DNA of 64,000 nucleotides from assembly GCA_036245805.1 (NCBI GenBank), contig BTRK01000003.1, forward strand, positions 25,492,685-25,556,684, written 5' to 3'. Below the pieces are notes generated by a model. It worked only from the letters and a program-made list of their open reading frames with translations. It did no database searches and was not told the DNA's origin. The DNA comes from Pristionchus mayeri (Eukaryota > Nematoda > Chromadorea > Rhabditida > Neodiplogasteridae). This document shows, piece by piece, positions 1 to 11,700 of the stretch. Numbering within the stretch: position 1 is the stretch's first letter; each line of letters begins with the position of its first letter. The translations under genes were made by a program, and so were the position numbers.

Positions 1-2160
1 TTTCGTCATCGTCGAGATTCAGAAGGCCAAATATGGTACTATCACTTTTCGAAAGTCAAATCGGGCTCACATGAATGATCATAAGTCCGTTTAAAATAAA
101 GATAGAAAATCGTTCTTTGCTTAGAAAGAAAGCTGGGAACATGCTCTGCAACGTTTATGTGGACAAAATTATTCCTGGTGCTCATGCTGGTGCGGCGCCG
201 CGCGGTCGGGTGAACCAAAAAATCCATAACTTTGGAAATCGGAAATACCTTTTGAGTTATCATGCTTAAGTTGTAGTACATGTATGTGCCTCAATTCACG
301 GCAAAAATTAGGGAAATCGGAGTATGGAAAAAAAAGCGGGCTCATTATGGTGAAACGACCCCAAAATGAGTTCCGGACAAGAGCACTTCCGTATCTTCAA
401 TTGATCACTTCTGGGCTCAAAATCATCCACAATCATCTAAAACAACATTTAAAGTAGTTTCCCCCCATGTTATCACACTTTCAGTGGTCATAAATAGTCA
501 TCTGACCGAAAATTTCAAAATCGATATCTTGACCTTTTTCAAGTTGCGGGATGGGCTCTTTGCACTAATGTTCTTTCAAATCATGTAAAAACATTCCTCG
601 AAACGGCTCTGCAAAAGCGGGCATCTGGAAATGCAAAATTTCATCAGATGGATCCAAGGAAAAGCGCTAAAGTGTACGTCAGGTAAAAATAGAGATAGCG
701 ACATGACTAATGGCTAGAAATGTAAAGCACGATAAGCTAAACATTTTATCTGTTGAAAGTGAGTCTCTATCTTTTCATTGAAGCGAGCTACAGAGCCTGG
801 AAGTCAGAAGAAAACGACGAATGAGGCGCACGGGAGAGCGCTAAATGGAGGGAGAGGGAGGTCAGGCGGCGAGAGCGGCAGGCGGTTAGAGCGCGCGCTC
901 TCGGCGATTTTAGCTCGTTTCTAGCCGGGTCCCTACCAAAATGTCCCCCCTCTCCCCCTGGCAGTACCATCCTCTCTCTTCAAATTTTGGAGTTTTAATT
1001 ACATAACTCAATTAATTTTGATTAAAAAGCTTCGCTCTTTTTTTGATTATTAAAGAGCTTGAGCTGTTCTACCTTTTGTATGTTGATGCATAAGAGCTCA
1101 CATTCACACGAACTTCGCTACACTATCAAATGCGATAATTACTACATTTGATAGTGTAGCGAAGTTCGTGTGAATGTGAGCTCTTAGGCATCAACATACA
1201 AAAGATAGAACAGCTCAAGCTCTTAATAATCAAAAAAGAGCGAAGCTTTTTAATCAAAATTAATTAAGTTATGTAATTAAAACTCTAAAATTTGGGGAGA
1301 GAGGAGGGTACTGCCAGGGGGAGAGGGGGGACATTTTGGTAGGGACCCGTTTCTAGCCAACTTCTGGGCACTGTAGCGCGTTTCAATGAAAAGATAGAAG
1401 CTTACTTTCACCAGATAAAATGTTTAGCTTATCGTGCTCTACATTTCTAGCCATTAGTCATGTCGCTATCTCTATTTTTACCTTATGTACACTTTAGCGC
1501 TTTTCCTTGGATCCATCTGATGAAATTTTGCATTTCCAGATGCCCGCTTTTGCAGAGCCGTTTCGAGGAATGTTTTTACATGATTTGAAAGAACATTAGT
1601 GCAAAAGAGCCCATCCCGCAACTTGAAAACGGTCAAGATATCGATTTTGAAATTTTCGATCAGATGACTATTTATGACCACTGAAAGTGTGATAACATGG
1701 GGGAAACAACTTTAAATGTTGTTTTAGAAGATTTTGGATGATTTTGAGCCCAGAAGTGATCAATTGAAGATACGGAAGTGCTCTTGTTCGGAACTCATTT
1801 TGGGGTCATTTCGCCATAATGAGAACGCTTTTTTTTCCATACTCCGATTTCCCTAATTTTTCGCGTGAAGTGAGGCACATATATGTACTACAACTTAAGC
1901 ATGATAACTCAAAAGGTATTTCCGATTTCCAAAGTTATGGATTTTTTGGTTCACCCGACCGCGCGGCGCCGCACCAGCATGAGCACCAGGAATAATTTTG
2001 TCCACATAAAAGTTGCAGAGCATGTTCCCAGCTTTCTTTCTAAGCAAAGAACGATTTTCTATCTTTATTTTAAACGGACTTATGATCATTCATGTGAGCC
2101 CGATTTGACTTTCGAAAAGTGATAGTTCCATATTTGGCCTTCTGAATCTCGACGATGATG
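1..2160. repeat. Large palindromic (fold-back) element, left end cut by window edge
   Basis: Bases 1 to about 800 reappear as the reverse complement at about 1365-2160. The outer arms share near-identical stretches, for example GAAAGTCAAATCGGGCTCAC on the left and its complement on the right, and both arms give the same fortuitous 79-codon open frame. Similarity stops near base 1 and near 2155, so the left terminus lies at or just outside the window. No transposase-like reading frame is present. The centre holds a GA- and GC-rich spacer and a separate nested MITE. It is probably a non-autonomous fold-back DNA transposon; no clear target duplication can be read because the left flank is missing. 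Confidence 0.85.
927..1348. mobile_element. 422 bp fold-back MITE nested in the larger palindrome
   Basis: Both ends carry an inverted GGGTCCCTACCAAAATG and the element folds back on itself around base 1140. It is flanked by an exact 10 bp direct repeat GTTTCTAGCC (917-926 and 1349-1358), read as the target-site duplication. A second copy with the same ends lies at 7446-7868. A 9-10 bp duplication is typical of Mutator-like (MULE) transposition. There is no coding capacity. Confidence 0.85.
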
Positions 2161-2356
2161 ACATATATCAAAATTCTGACGACGCAGTTTGAAAGAGCAT
2201 CATTTGAAGTACTTGTAACCAAATTTGTTTCCAGATTGAACAAACCTGTCCCTACCGCCGCACACCCCCCTCAAATGGTCGATTCTCTCGCGACTCCTCT
2301 CATATATTCATAATTTATACATGTGCCAACAGACACTTGGATTTGTTTGACCCTTA

Positions 2357-5189
2357 CGCAGAGATCCTACGAGAGTGGGAATGCACCTTATTCCAGAGAA
2401 CGAGGTCGATCTCCTTGAGTTGAGCGAGTGCCTTCGTCTGCATCCTCGTCGCATCACGAATCCATTGATCATCCAGTCGTTGCAATGCATTGCGAGATCT
2501 AGTGTAGTCCTGCAAACAAACTCCGTGATTAGAACAAGACCAACGGGATGAGTTTGATGAAAAGTGAACAGCACTAATAGTATTAGTCTAATACGTATAT
2601 GAGATCGTAAGAATCGATCAAGGTCCGGCATAGTACAAAAATCGTGATTTTCTGTAAAGATGCATTTTGGGGTAGTTGAAGGTGCTGAAGACGGTGGGCA
2701 CACTCATTTTCCTTGCAGAGCCTCCGTTGGCTCCAGGCGCCGTCACGTCGAAAACGCGTTTTACGCATATCTCATAATCGGGAAGTGCTAAATTTAAGCG
2801 AGTAAGGTTTCCCAGGTAGAATTCGATGCTGGTTACGCCTGACTACATCATTTTTCATGAATTATTAAAATAATTTTTAAAAGTTCAACTTTTCGTATTC
2901 ACGACGCCGAGCTTAGCAAGTTACATCGATAGAACCGTCGTAACGAGAGGATTCAGAATCTCAAATTTCATACATAGATTTTCTCCATAGGCTTTTCAAG
3001 ATTGGAGTGAAACGTGATGCGAAAATGGGGGTAAATTAGGCGATCGCAGTCTCTCCCCCCTCTCCATCCCTCATCTCCCCCTGGCAGTTTACGAGCGAGT
3101 CGCCGCTCTCTCGTTCCTCCACACTCTCTCGCCCCGTCCTCTGCCCTGCCTCGGAGAGAGACTGCGATCGCCTAATTTACCCCCATTTTCGCATCACGTT
3201 TTCACTCCAATCTTGAAAACCCTATGGAGAAAATCTATGAAATTTGAGATTCTGAATTCTCTCGTCACGACGGTTCTATCGATGTAACTTGCTAAGCTCG
3301 GCGTCGTGAATACGAAAAGTTGAATTTTTAAAAATTATTTTAATAATTCATGAAAAATGAAGTAGCCAGGCGTAATCAGCATCGAATTCTACCTATGAAA
3401 CCTTACTCGCGTAAATTTAGCACCTTCCGATTATAAGATATGCGTAAAAACGCTTTTTCGATGTGACGCCGTCTGGAGCCAACGGAGGCTCAGCAAGCAA
3501 AATGAGAGTGCTCACCGTTTTCAGCTCCTTCAATAACCCCAAAGAACTTAGCTTCAAAAAATCGTGATTTTTGGGATCTGCCAGAACTCTCTGAATCTGC
3601 TCGATTCTTATGCAAACGGCCTCATATGAGGCTGGTTGGCTAAGAATCAGAAATGGCTTGGCACAGTGAAAACGTGAAAATTTGTGCAATGTGGTTCTCA
3701 AGGGTGCTGATCATCATGGTCCACTTCATTCTGCAAAAATACGACAGGTGCAGCCGGGCTGCAGGTCAGTTATGCCTCATTATTTTCGCAAATTCCTTTA
3801 TAACTCAAGAAGTTATCAAGTAAATACCCTCAAAATTGAATTCTGGGTGAATTGGACCCTACAGATTCCGAAAATGTGAAAATCGTCATCGATTTTTTAT
3901 TCGATAATGAATTGAAAATATGTTATCGAATACCTGTCAAGTGTTAGACTAGGTCTACGTGTGAGGAGATGCGTCTCGTTCTCACGATCATTTTTCGTAT
4001 GCTATACTCCGAGGTGACTATTCTTTGCTACAAGCAGTTTTCCATTACCGCTTTGCCGCAATCTGACAGCAACATCGAAATGAAGAATGGAGAACGGGAG
4101 AAATACTTGAGTTTCATTGCTGATATTTATCTACCACCGGTATGGCAAATGAACAGCAATTGAAACATATTTTAATTTCTCGTTCTCCATTATTTGTTCA
4201 AATGTTGTTGTCAGATTGCGGCAGTGGTAATGGAAAAAATGCTTGTAGCAAAAAATAGTCACCTCGGTCTCCTTACACATAGGCCTAGTCTAACAGTTGA
4301 CTGGTATTATTAATCGATGACGATTTTCATATTTTCGGAATCTGTGGGGTCCAATTCACCCAGAATTCAATTTTCAGGGTATTTACTTGATAACTTCTCG
4401 AGTTACGAAGGAAATTGTGAAAATAATGAGGCATAACTGACCTGCAGCCCGGCTGCACCGGTCGTATTGGTGTAGAATGAAGTGGGCCATGATGATCAGC
4501 ACCCTTGAGAACCTCATTGCACAAATTTTCACGATTTCACTGTGCCTGTCTCAACTGCCTAATGTTCGATTCTTAGGCAACCAGCCTCATATACGTTTAA
4601 AATGTCAAGAATGAACATAGCAGATATATGGGAACTATAGATATATCTTCCTCGCGAGTTACTTTTCCCCAGCACGTCATTAAAATTCATAATCACAAAT
4701 TCAGAGGACACACATTCCAGCTCTTCAGTAATGTAAGTAATTGGAAATTTCTGAAGGTTTGAAAAAAAGCATTGCATAGTGTATACCTTGAGGACTACTG
4801 CATACTCGTCTTCCTCTTCTTCAGTGTACGCCACGGCCTCACGACGACGTTCACTAAAGTAACAACGGATCAGACGGGAAACAGTTCACTCCTTACTTGA
4901 TATTCTTAGATGATTTCACGTCAAGGGCCATTTCATCGATGGGCTTCGGCTTCTTACTGTGTTTCTGCATCGATCGAATCTCCTTCTCAAGCCTTTTCCT
5001 GCGACGAGCCTCTCGCTGCTTCGCCAACTACAATGAAGAATATGGATGTTAGCGTCGTTTATTTGAAACAGCCTATACCTCGGGGTCCATTTTCTTTTGT
5101 TTCTTCATAAATACTGAATTATTAAGGGCTGCCGAAACATGGAGTGATCGAATTGACAATGAATTTAAGCCTCGAATGGCTGACAACAT
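2357..5189 (-). CDS. mrpl-40: Mitochondrial large-subunit ribosomal protein mL40
   Basis: Spliced minus-strand gene. Exons read from the sequence: 5189-5079, 5027-4897, 4853-4787 and 2509-2357. The protein starts MLSAIRGLNSLS, a likely mitochondrial presequence, then has the mL40 signature MKKQKKMDPELAKQREARR, a basic helix ending in KKPKPIDEM, the acidic ERRREAVAYTEEEEDEY, and a long helix including DDQWIRDATRMQTKALAQL. Order and spacing match animal MRPL40, a structural protein of the mitoribosome large subunit. The ATG follows directly on TATTCCAG, a probable spliced-leader acceptor. The third intron (2510-4786) is swollen by two 1 kb palindromes. The C-terminal exon after 2357 (GT at 2356) was not found with confidence, so the 3' end is open. 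Confidence 0.8.
2600..3624. mobile_element. Palindromic TA-flanked element A, copy 1
   Basis: A 1,025 bp palindrome centred near 3110. The arms are about 450 bp, interrupted by a pyrimidine-rich, GC-rich centre. Ends read TGAGAT on the left and, in reverse complement, TGAGGC on the right, each abutting a TA dinucleotide, as in Tc1/mariner-type insertion. Internal arm sequence (GCGATCGCCTAATTTACCCC) is matched in both arms. It is non-coding and lies in the mL40 intron. A related TIR (TGAG..CGTTTG..TAAGAATC) bounds the kinesin-intron element at 58273-60606. Confidence 0.8.
3627..4589. mobile_element. Palindromic TA-flanked element A, copy 2, in tandem
   Basis: A 963 bp palindrome directly after copy 1, separated only by the TA at 3625-3626. 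Left end TGAGGCTGGTTGGCTAAG, right end its complement. Both arms contain GTGCTGATCATCATGG and a GCAGCCGGGCTGCA core. The right flank is again TA. Two related but distinct palindromes share one TA site, which suggests that one inserted at the terminus of the other. Confidence 0.8.
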
Positions 5190-5706
5190 CTGGAATACAA
5201 TGAGCGAAGATGTAAATCATAAAACCAAGAAAATTGGCATTAGAGCGACTCGTGAGCCACCTTCGAGACGAAACCTGATGTGGAAAATGTTGTAAGTGCA
5301 AAAAGAAAAGAGTACACGGTGTGACATTCGTTCCGGTGCGCATTTGAATGTATAAAAAACGCGCAGTGAATGGCTTTTTTTTATTGTAAACTGATTTTAT
5401 CTACGCCCGAGGCGCGGCGATACCGTGAATACATTAATTAACGATTGCAGATTGAAATTTAGTTTTAATTTACAAATTTTCTGGAAATTTTAATTTACAG
5501 CTAAGGTAAGAACCAAAAATTGATTGAAACCGCGTTCAACCGCGTTTGCATTTAAACGCGACATGCGTACTCGCGTAGTGCGGTCTTGTTCTTCCTATGC
5601 TTAAGGCGCCTTTGAAATCCAATCGTTATCGATTTAGTATGTTTTTAGTTTATGTTACCGATGTACTCAGGTATCGATCGCCGTCAGTTCAAGATCTCGG
5701 ACAATA
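5190..5706. promoter_or_regulatory. Divergent intergenic region between mL40 and the zinc-finger gene
   Basis: About 517 bp between divergent starts, presumed to hold both promoters. On the minus strand a consensus 3' splice site (ATTGTATTCCAG) abuts the mL40 ATG with no upstream coding exon visible, so it is best read as a trans-splice acceptor. No TATA-like element or other recognisable motif was identified. Confidence 0.45.
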
Positions 5707-8700
5707 ATGAATAACGGAAATCCGATTCGAAAAGAGAGTCCTCGGAAACAAAAAGCTGGGGATGAAGAAAAAGTAAAAAATAATGAAGAGGCTGAATCAG
5801 CTGCTCCTACTCTGGATCCAATAGAGCAAGGAGGTATCCAGACACCAGGTATTTATTTCAAATCTCGCTCGAATTTTTCTCGTACACAAGTTCGCCTCGG
5901 AATAATTTGGTCCGTATTGGTTGGCCAAGGGTGTTCCTGTTGCAGTCAAGCGTGGCCCGGGTCGTCCTCGGAAGTCGTCTATTTCAAGTTCGACTGCAGA
6001 TCAGAGTTTGATCGACGACAACACTACTTCGGAGGGTCGACGATCTACTCGAATTCGAGCAACTCGAGGACATTATGCCCACCATGATCAGTGCGTTTTA
6101 ATTGGCCTGTCAGGTTTGAATATCTATTGATGAAACTTATTTGTTTAGGACGTACGATACTGCGTCGGGACAGTGGCGATGTCTTGTTCCGGGATGCAAT
6201 TGGATGTCCGATTCGAGAGCTGCACGCGGCTTTCATCTCAGAACGGATCATCCACAGTATAAGGTGTTTTAAGCTCTAACAAGGTATAAGCGACTCGTTA
6301 AAATATCGGGGTGTTGTAGGACTTTGGCGAATTCGTTCCAATTTCATCTGATCACACTGCCCGCAGGAATGCTACAGTTGTAAGCGCCAATAGTATGCTT
6401 GACGATAACACTCGCATATTACAGGGAGTATCAGCAAGCCAACAGCCCAGAGAGAATGAGACGATTGAAGAGCACGTGAGATTTTCTTTTTTTAATTTTT
6501 GTTTTATATAGCCGGTAGTAGAAAAATTGAAATTACAGCACTTTTCTATAGCGAAAATGGTGAAATCGCCTATATCGTAAATAGTTATTTTTAGTTGAAG
6601 CTGTTTGAACCAAGTCTCTTTCAGCACATCGTTGAAGATGGCGAATTATTAGTTGGCATGGATATTGAAAGTGAAGGCGAAGAGGAATTGGAAGAGGAGA
6701 TTGTCGATCCTGCATATGAGAGAGTACGAATGTCTTTAAAAATCTTGTAAATGTATTTGAACGTATAGGATAGTGATGCGGAGGAAGAAATGATTGCAAT
6801 GCGAGAGGAGGGAGCGAGACTGGAAAATGCAAGAAATACCCAAGTGAAAAGAGGACGAGGCAGGCCTAGGAAGGGCGAGTTTGACGTAAGCATATTTGTT
6901 TTCCATTTATTTGTGTGCATAACCTTTACGTCAATTTGAATTGAACATTTGGTATCAGTTGAAGTAACTATTTGTGAATTGGTTGCAAAAATGCTAAATT
7001 TCCTTTTCAGCCTCCTGGTCCCAATTCCCGCCTTCGCATTTCTGATCCAAAGGGTCGCTATCCGTGCTACGTGGAAGGCTGCGATTGGAAGGGAATGTAC
7101 AGGAGTGTGCGATCTGCGCATATGAAGCATATGCACAGGGTTAGTCCTTATATTACGATCTTCAGCTTGTTTGATTAGTTCATATTACATACATCATTTT
7201 TCCTCCACGAAATGTAGAAACCGGAGTAGATTTGGGATATTTGGAAATCTGCTATCGGATGTAGAAAACAGTAAGAGGGTGGTGTGCCAGCAGCAATTCG
7301 TCGTCTTGTCAAAATTTGAATGAATTTTCTACATTAGTAAATGTCGCCTTCATGTATTAGGCCAATAAAGCTTAATTTTGATTCATAATATTTACATACC
7401 GGGCGAATAATTGGTATAATATAATAATATGTGAATGAAATTTGTGGGTCCATACCAAAATGTCGCCCCTCTTCCCCTGGCAGTACCCTCCTCTCTCATC
7501 AAATTTTTTAGTTTTAATTACATAACTCAATTAATTTTGGTTAAAAAAGCTTCGCTCTTTTTGATTGTTAAAGAGCTTGAGCTGTTCTATATTTTATATG
7601 TTGATGCCTAAGAGCTCAGACTCACAGGAACTTCGCTACACTATCAAATGCGATAAATATTACATTTGATAATGTAGCGAAGTTCCTGTGAGTCTGAGCT
7701 CTTAGGCATCAACATACAAAAGACAGAACAGCTCAAGCTCTTTAACAATTAAAAAAAGAGCGAAACTTTTTAATCAAAATTAATTGAGTTATGTAATTAA
7801 AACTCCAAAATTTGAAGAGAGAGGATGGTATTGCCAGGGGGAGAGGGGGGTCATTTTGGTATGGCCCCGAAAGTTGTAAATGTGGACTGGGTGGCAGGAT
7901 TGGGTGCGTCCTCCTTCGTTCACTCTCCTCCGTGTCTCTCGAGACGGGGAAGTGATTGCTCCTCTGAATGACGAGACTCCTAAATACGAGTGCATCGTGG
8001 CGGATTGTCCCTGGAAGGGCAACTACAAGTATGACTCATTAATCAGATGTCCCATTCCAATCATCCTCTTGAGGGCATCTCGAATGGCGCACATCCGCCA
8101 TCACCACAAGAATATTGAACTGCCCACGAGAAAGAATCAATCGGTCAGCTGTTCAATTGTTGATGGTTGGTCATCTTATCTGTGCAGGGTGGATACGTGG
8201 CTGATGGTCGATACCGTTGCCATGATCCCAATTGTGAGTGGAGAGGATCCTCTAGATCTACCCGTTCCAATCACATGAAGAGAGAACACAACGGCTTCGT
8301 GAACAATGTCTACTCGACTAGAAGTGTGAGTTGCAGCGATTATGATTAATGATGTATTCTCCTGCGTATATGTCATGGTACTCCTTTCCCAGGTACCTTG
8401 CTGCGACTGTGGAATAGCTCTACAGTCTCACAAGAATTTCGTAGACCACATGGTGTGTGAACACAATGTGGGAGGAATCGTGCAGAGAGAATTCAGTGAC
8501 CCTCACGATTACGAGGTATATTGATGTAAGGGAGGGCGAAGTGGGAGAGGGACTATTTGTAGGAGTGGTTCGATGCCGTGCAGGAGTCTTTCTCCATCGA
8601 CTTCATCAAGAAGATGGGAGTGAAGCAGACCAGTCAATATCAGGTATGAGGACTACTCCCTTTCCCTCCACCACATGGCCATTGCAGGTCTTGTATCTCT

Positions 8701-11700
8701 ACTGTGCGAAGGGAGGAGGGTACAGAGACCCGAGATTCCATCGGTATAACAAGAACGCGATCACGCCGGTTAGGTGAGTGGAGTGAGATGGAAGTAGTGA
8801 TTGAGAGGCGGAGAGATCTCTCAGACTGCAACTTCGTCGTCGTCCCAATCGAGGAATGATGAAGTGCGGGAAGAATTGTGCCGCCTTCCTCAGAGTGAGC
8901 TTCCCCTCTACTCATTCAATCACTCAATCAATGGCCCACAGGTTCTCAACTGGGCAGACGGACGGCTGACTGTGATTGGGTGTGTGGAGCACACTGGGCA
9001 TCGGATGGGAACTCCCCTCCTGAGACTGTCTCCCGTGAGTACCCCCCACTGATCCCCCTTGATGATCCTCTTTGAGTACGAGAGGGATGTGATGGACGAG
9101 TATCTGTACTCACTCGATCCCGCCTCTCCCATTGAGATCGTGCTGGATAAACTGAGGGAGCAGGAGGGATTCATGGTGAGAAGAGTAGACAGTGGGATGG
9201 GGGCAGATGGAGGGAGGAAGTGTGCACACGTTGGAACAAATCTCAATGAGTGGATCTTAGTTATGTGTGGGTGATGGAGATAATTGAGGCGGATGGTTGG
9301 GAATGCACGGAGAAGACTCATGATGATCTGAGGCAGTTTGTAACCGTCAGTTTATTTTTCATCACATCATCAAACTAGCGACCTTCGGTCGCTACGTGGG
9401 TCGCGGGGTTTTGTGATAAGGATAAATATTGAACGCTACTATTGAGAGCCTGCTTAAAACGTTGTAAAAGGCTCGTGAGGCCTCGGGCAATTCGAAAAAG
9501 TTGGGGTGGGGCTTCGCCCCATCCCAACTTTTTCGAATCACCCTCGGCCTCACGAGCCTTTCACAACGCTTACGCTGCGGGGAGTGAGAGCCAGTTAGGA
9601 TGGTGTGGTGGGTGGTGCACGAGGTGCATTTGAGTTTTCTGCGATTTGGTAAAATGCACCATGCTATGTGGTGTGCTGAAAGTGCTCGCTGACCAACGGT
9701 CAAGGTCCGACGTCACACGGACGTGTTTGAGCCGAGTTAGAGCGATTTGAAGAAAAAGATCAAAGATCAAGTTTCAAATTTTGAAAGTGCTCATCGTGGG
9801 GATGCCAACGGTCAAGGTCTTAGCGGTCTAGGATGATTTTGAGCCAAGTTATAGCGATTTGAAGAAAAAGATCAAAGATCAAATTTTGAAAGTACTCACA
9901 TAGGGAATCCATATGGTCAAGGTCCCATGCACATAGGATGATTTTGAAGCGAATTAGAGCGATTTGAAGAAAAAGTGTGACAGACAAACATAGGGACAGA
10001 CAGACAGACGGAAAGACAAACAGACGTTACGATATGTCTTTATGCAGTAATTAAAGTGTGTTCTGTTGGATAATGGAGATGATTTGAGGAAGAAGATGAT
10101 ATGGCCTCCCTTCAAACACTTCTCCAGTCTGATTCCGTCCGAGATTCCACTTTCGGGATCGTCCTTCCCAGCAAGGGAAATGAGGAATTAAGCATCGGTA
10201 TACACATATTTTCTACTATTTCACATGGAAACTTCGTTTACTATTATGCAGGGATAATGGTCTCACTTGGCAGGTTTCATGAACGAGGCTCAGCGGAAGC
10301 TGTGGAAGAATGACAACAAGATCCTCGCCATCAATGAGGTTTAATTTCTTAATTTTGAAAATGGAATTAAATATCAAAACTGGGAATGAATTGATAAAGA
10401 GGAGCGTGCGGGCTCTAGGTTCGTCTCTGTCTCGCACACTACGACATCCACATCTACACTGCCATCATTTTCGAGAACCAGAATCAGCCAAGGTAAGAGT
10501 ACTTTGCCATTGCGTCTAGTTGAATTAGTGCAATGTCTTTTAGTACAGTGTACATGTGACGTCATTCAGAATAGCGGCAACGTATATGACGACGTCAGAG
10601 AAGAGAACTCCGTTGATGCAGCATCTGAAGGAAGTGTGAGTGAAGGGAGACTCACTGAGTGGAAGGAGAGTGTTTAGATGCGGAGAAGTTCCTCTCACTA
10701 TTGTCACTGACTGCTCGCCCATCTGGGATGAAGTACTCGCCCATGTGTACGACCATTCCGTCTATCGGGTACCATCCCATGCATAGTCATCAATGATAAG
10801 TTGATTCTCTTTTGAGATAGATCACCAGATCGCAGAGTGGCATCTCTTACAAGAGTGGGCCACTCTCTGCGACCAGACTGTCATGAACCGCGTCGATCGA
10901 TTCACGATACTCTGTGCATTGCGGAGATGGGTGAGGTGAGTGGAGAGGAGAAGAAAGGAGGGAGAGGAGAGGGAAGGAGAAGGGAGATGTTGGTTGCAGG
11001 GCGAATCATCCCGACCTCTTTCATGCCATGATGCAGGATTTGTTCGAAGCACTCAGAGAAATGGATCTCGATGAATTAGGAACTTTCATCGATAACCAAA
11101 TTACTGATGATACCTATCACAAGAAGTATATATTTTTGTATCATTAAATGCCCTGATTTTGAAAACTCAAAAAAATGTTTCTTTTCAGGTGGGTCCCTCT
11201 TAATCGTAACCAGATGACGGAGCCGAATAACCCAATCCTTGAGCTGACATGCAGGTAGGAAAGAGAATGAAGGGGAGGGGGGAATATTCGTGTGTTTGTA
11301 GAACTATCAGAGAGAAATTCGTGAATAATGATATCTGCAAAAGAATAGATGAATTTGTGGGATTCTACCTCTCGAGGGTTAATGAATTTAACCAGTGCAA
11401 CGTAAGTGCCATTATCTTCTTAATTTTCACGATATTTAACGAAATAGAATGTTCTATTTTCTTATTTCGTGGTTCAGAGTTTACTCTTTTGTATGTTAAT
11501 TATGCAGTAAGAATATTCAGATAGGGCAGGTTTACTCGACAGGGAATGTGGATCCACAGAGAACTCCTCCTGAATGGATGGATGAGTGAGTAGAGGAGAG
11601 ATGGGAGAGAGCGATTCCGAACACTTGCAGGGAGAGAGAAGATGAAGAGATGGAAATGATGGATGAAATGAGCCACATGCTCCCTACATCCTCTCACATG

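Noticed and set aside
42..281. 79-codon open frame duplicated at 1883-2122
   Set aside because: Same sequence in both arms of a palindrome; an open frame by chance in repeat DNA, with no family resemblance.
3682..3879. 65-codon frame duplicated on the minus strand at 4327-4524
   Set aside because: Mirror copies in the arms of element A copy 2, not a gene.
9690..10040. CRISPR-like array
   Set aside because: Units are contiguous and diverged with no unique spacers, and the genome is eukaryotic.
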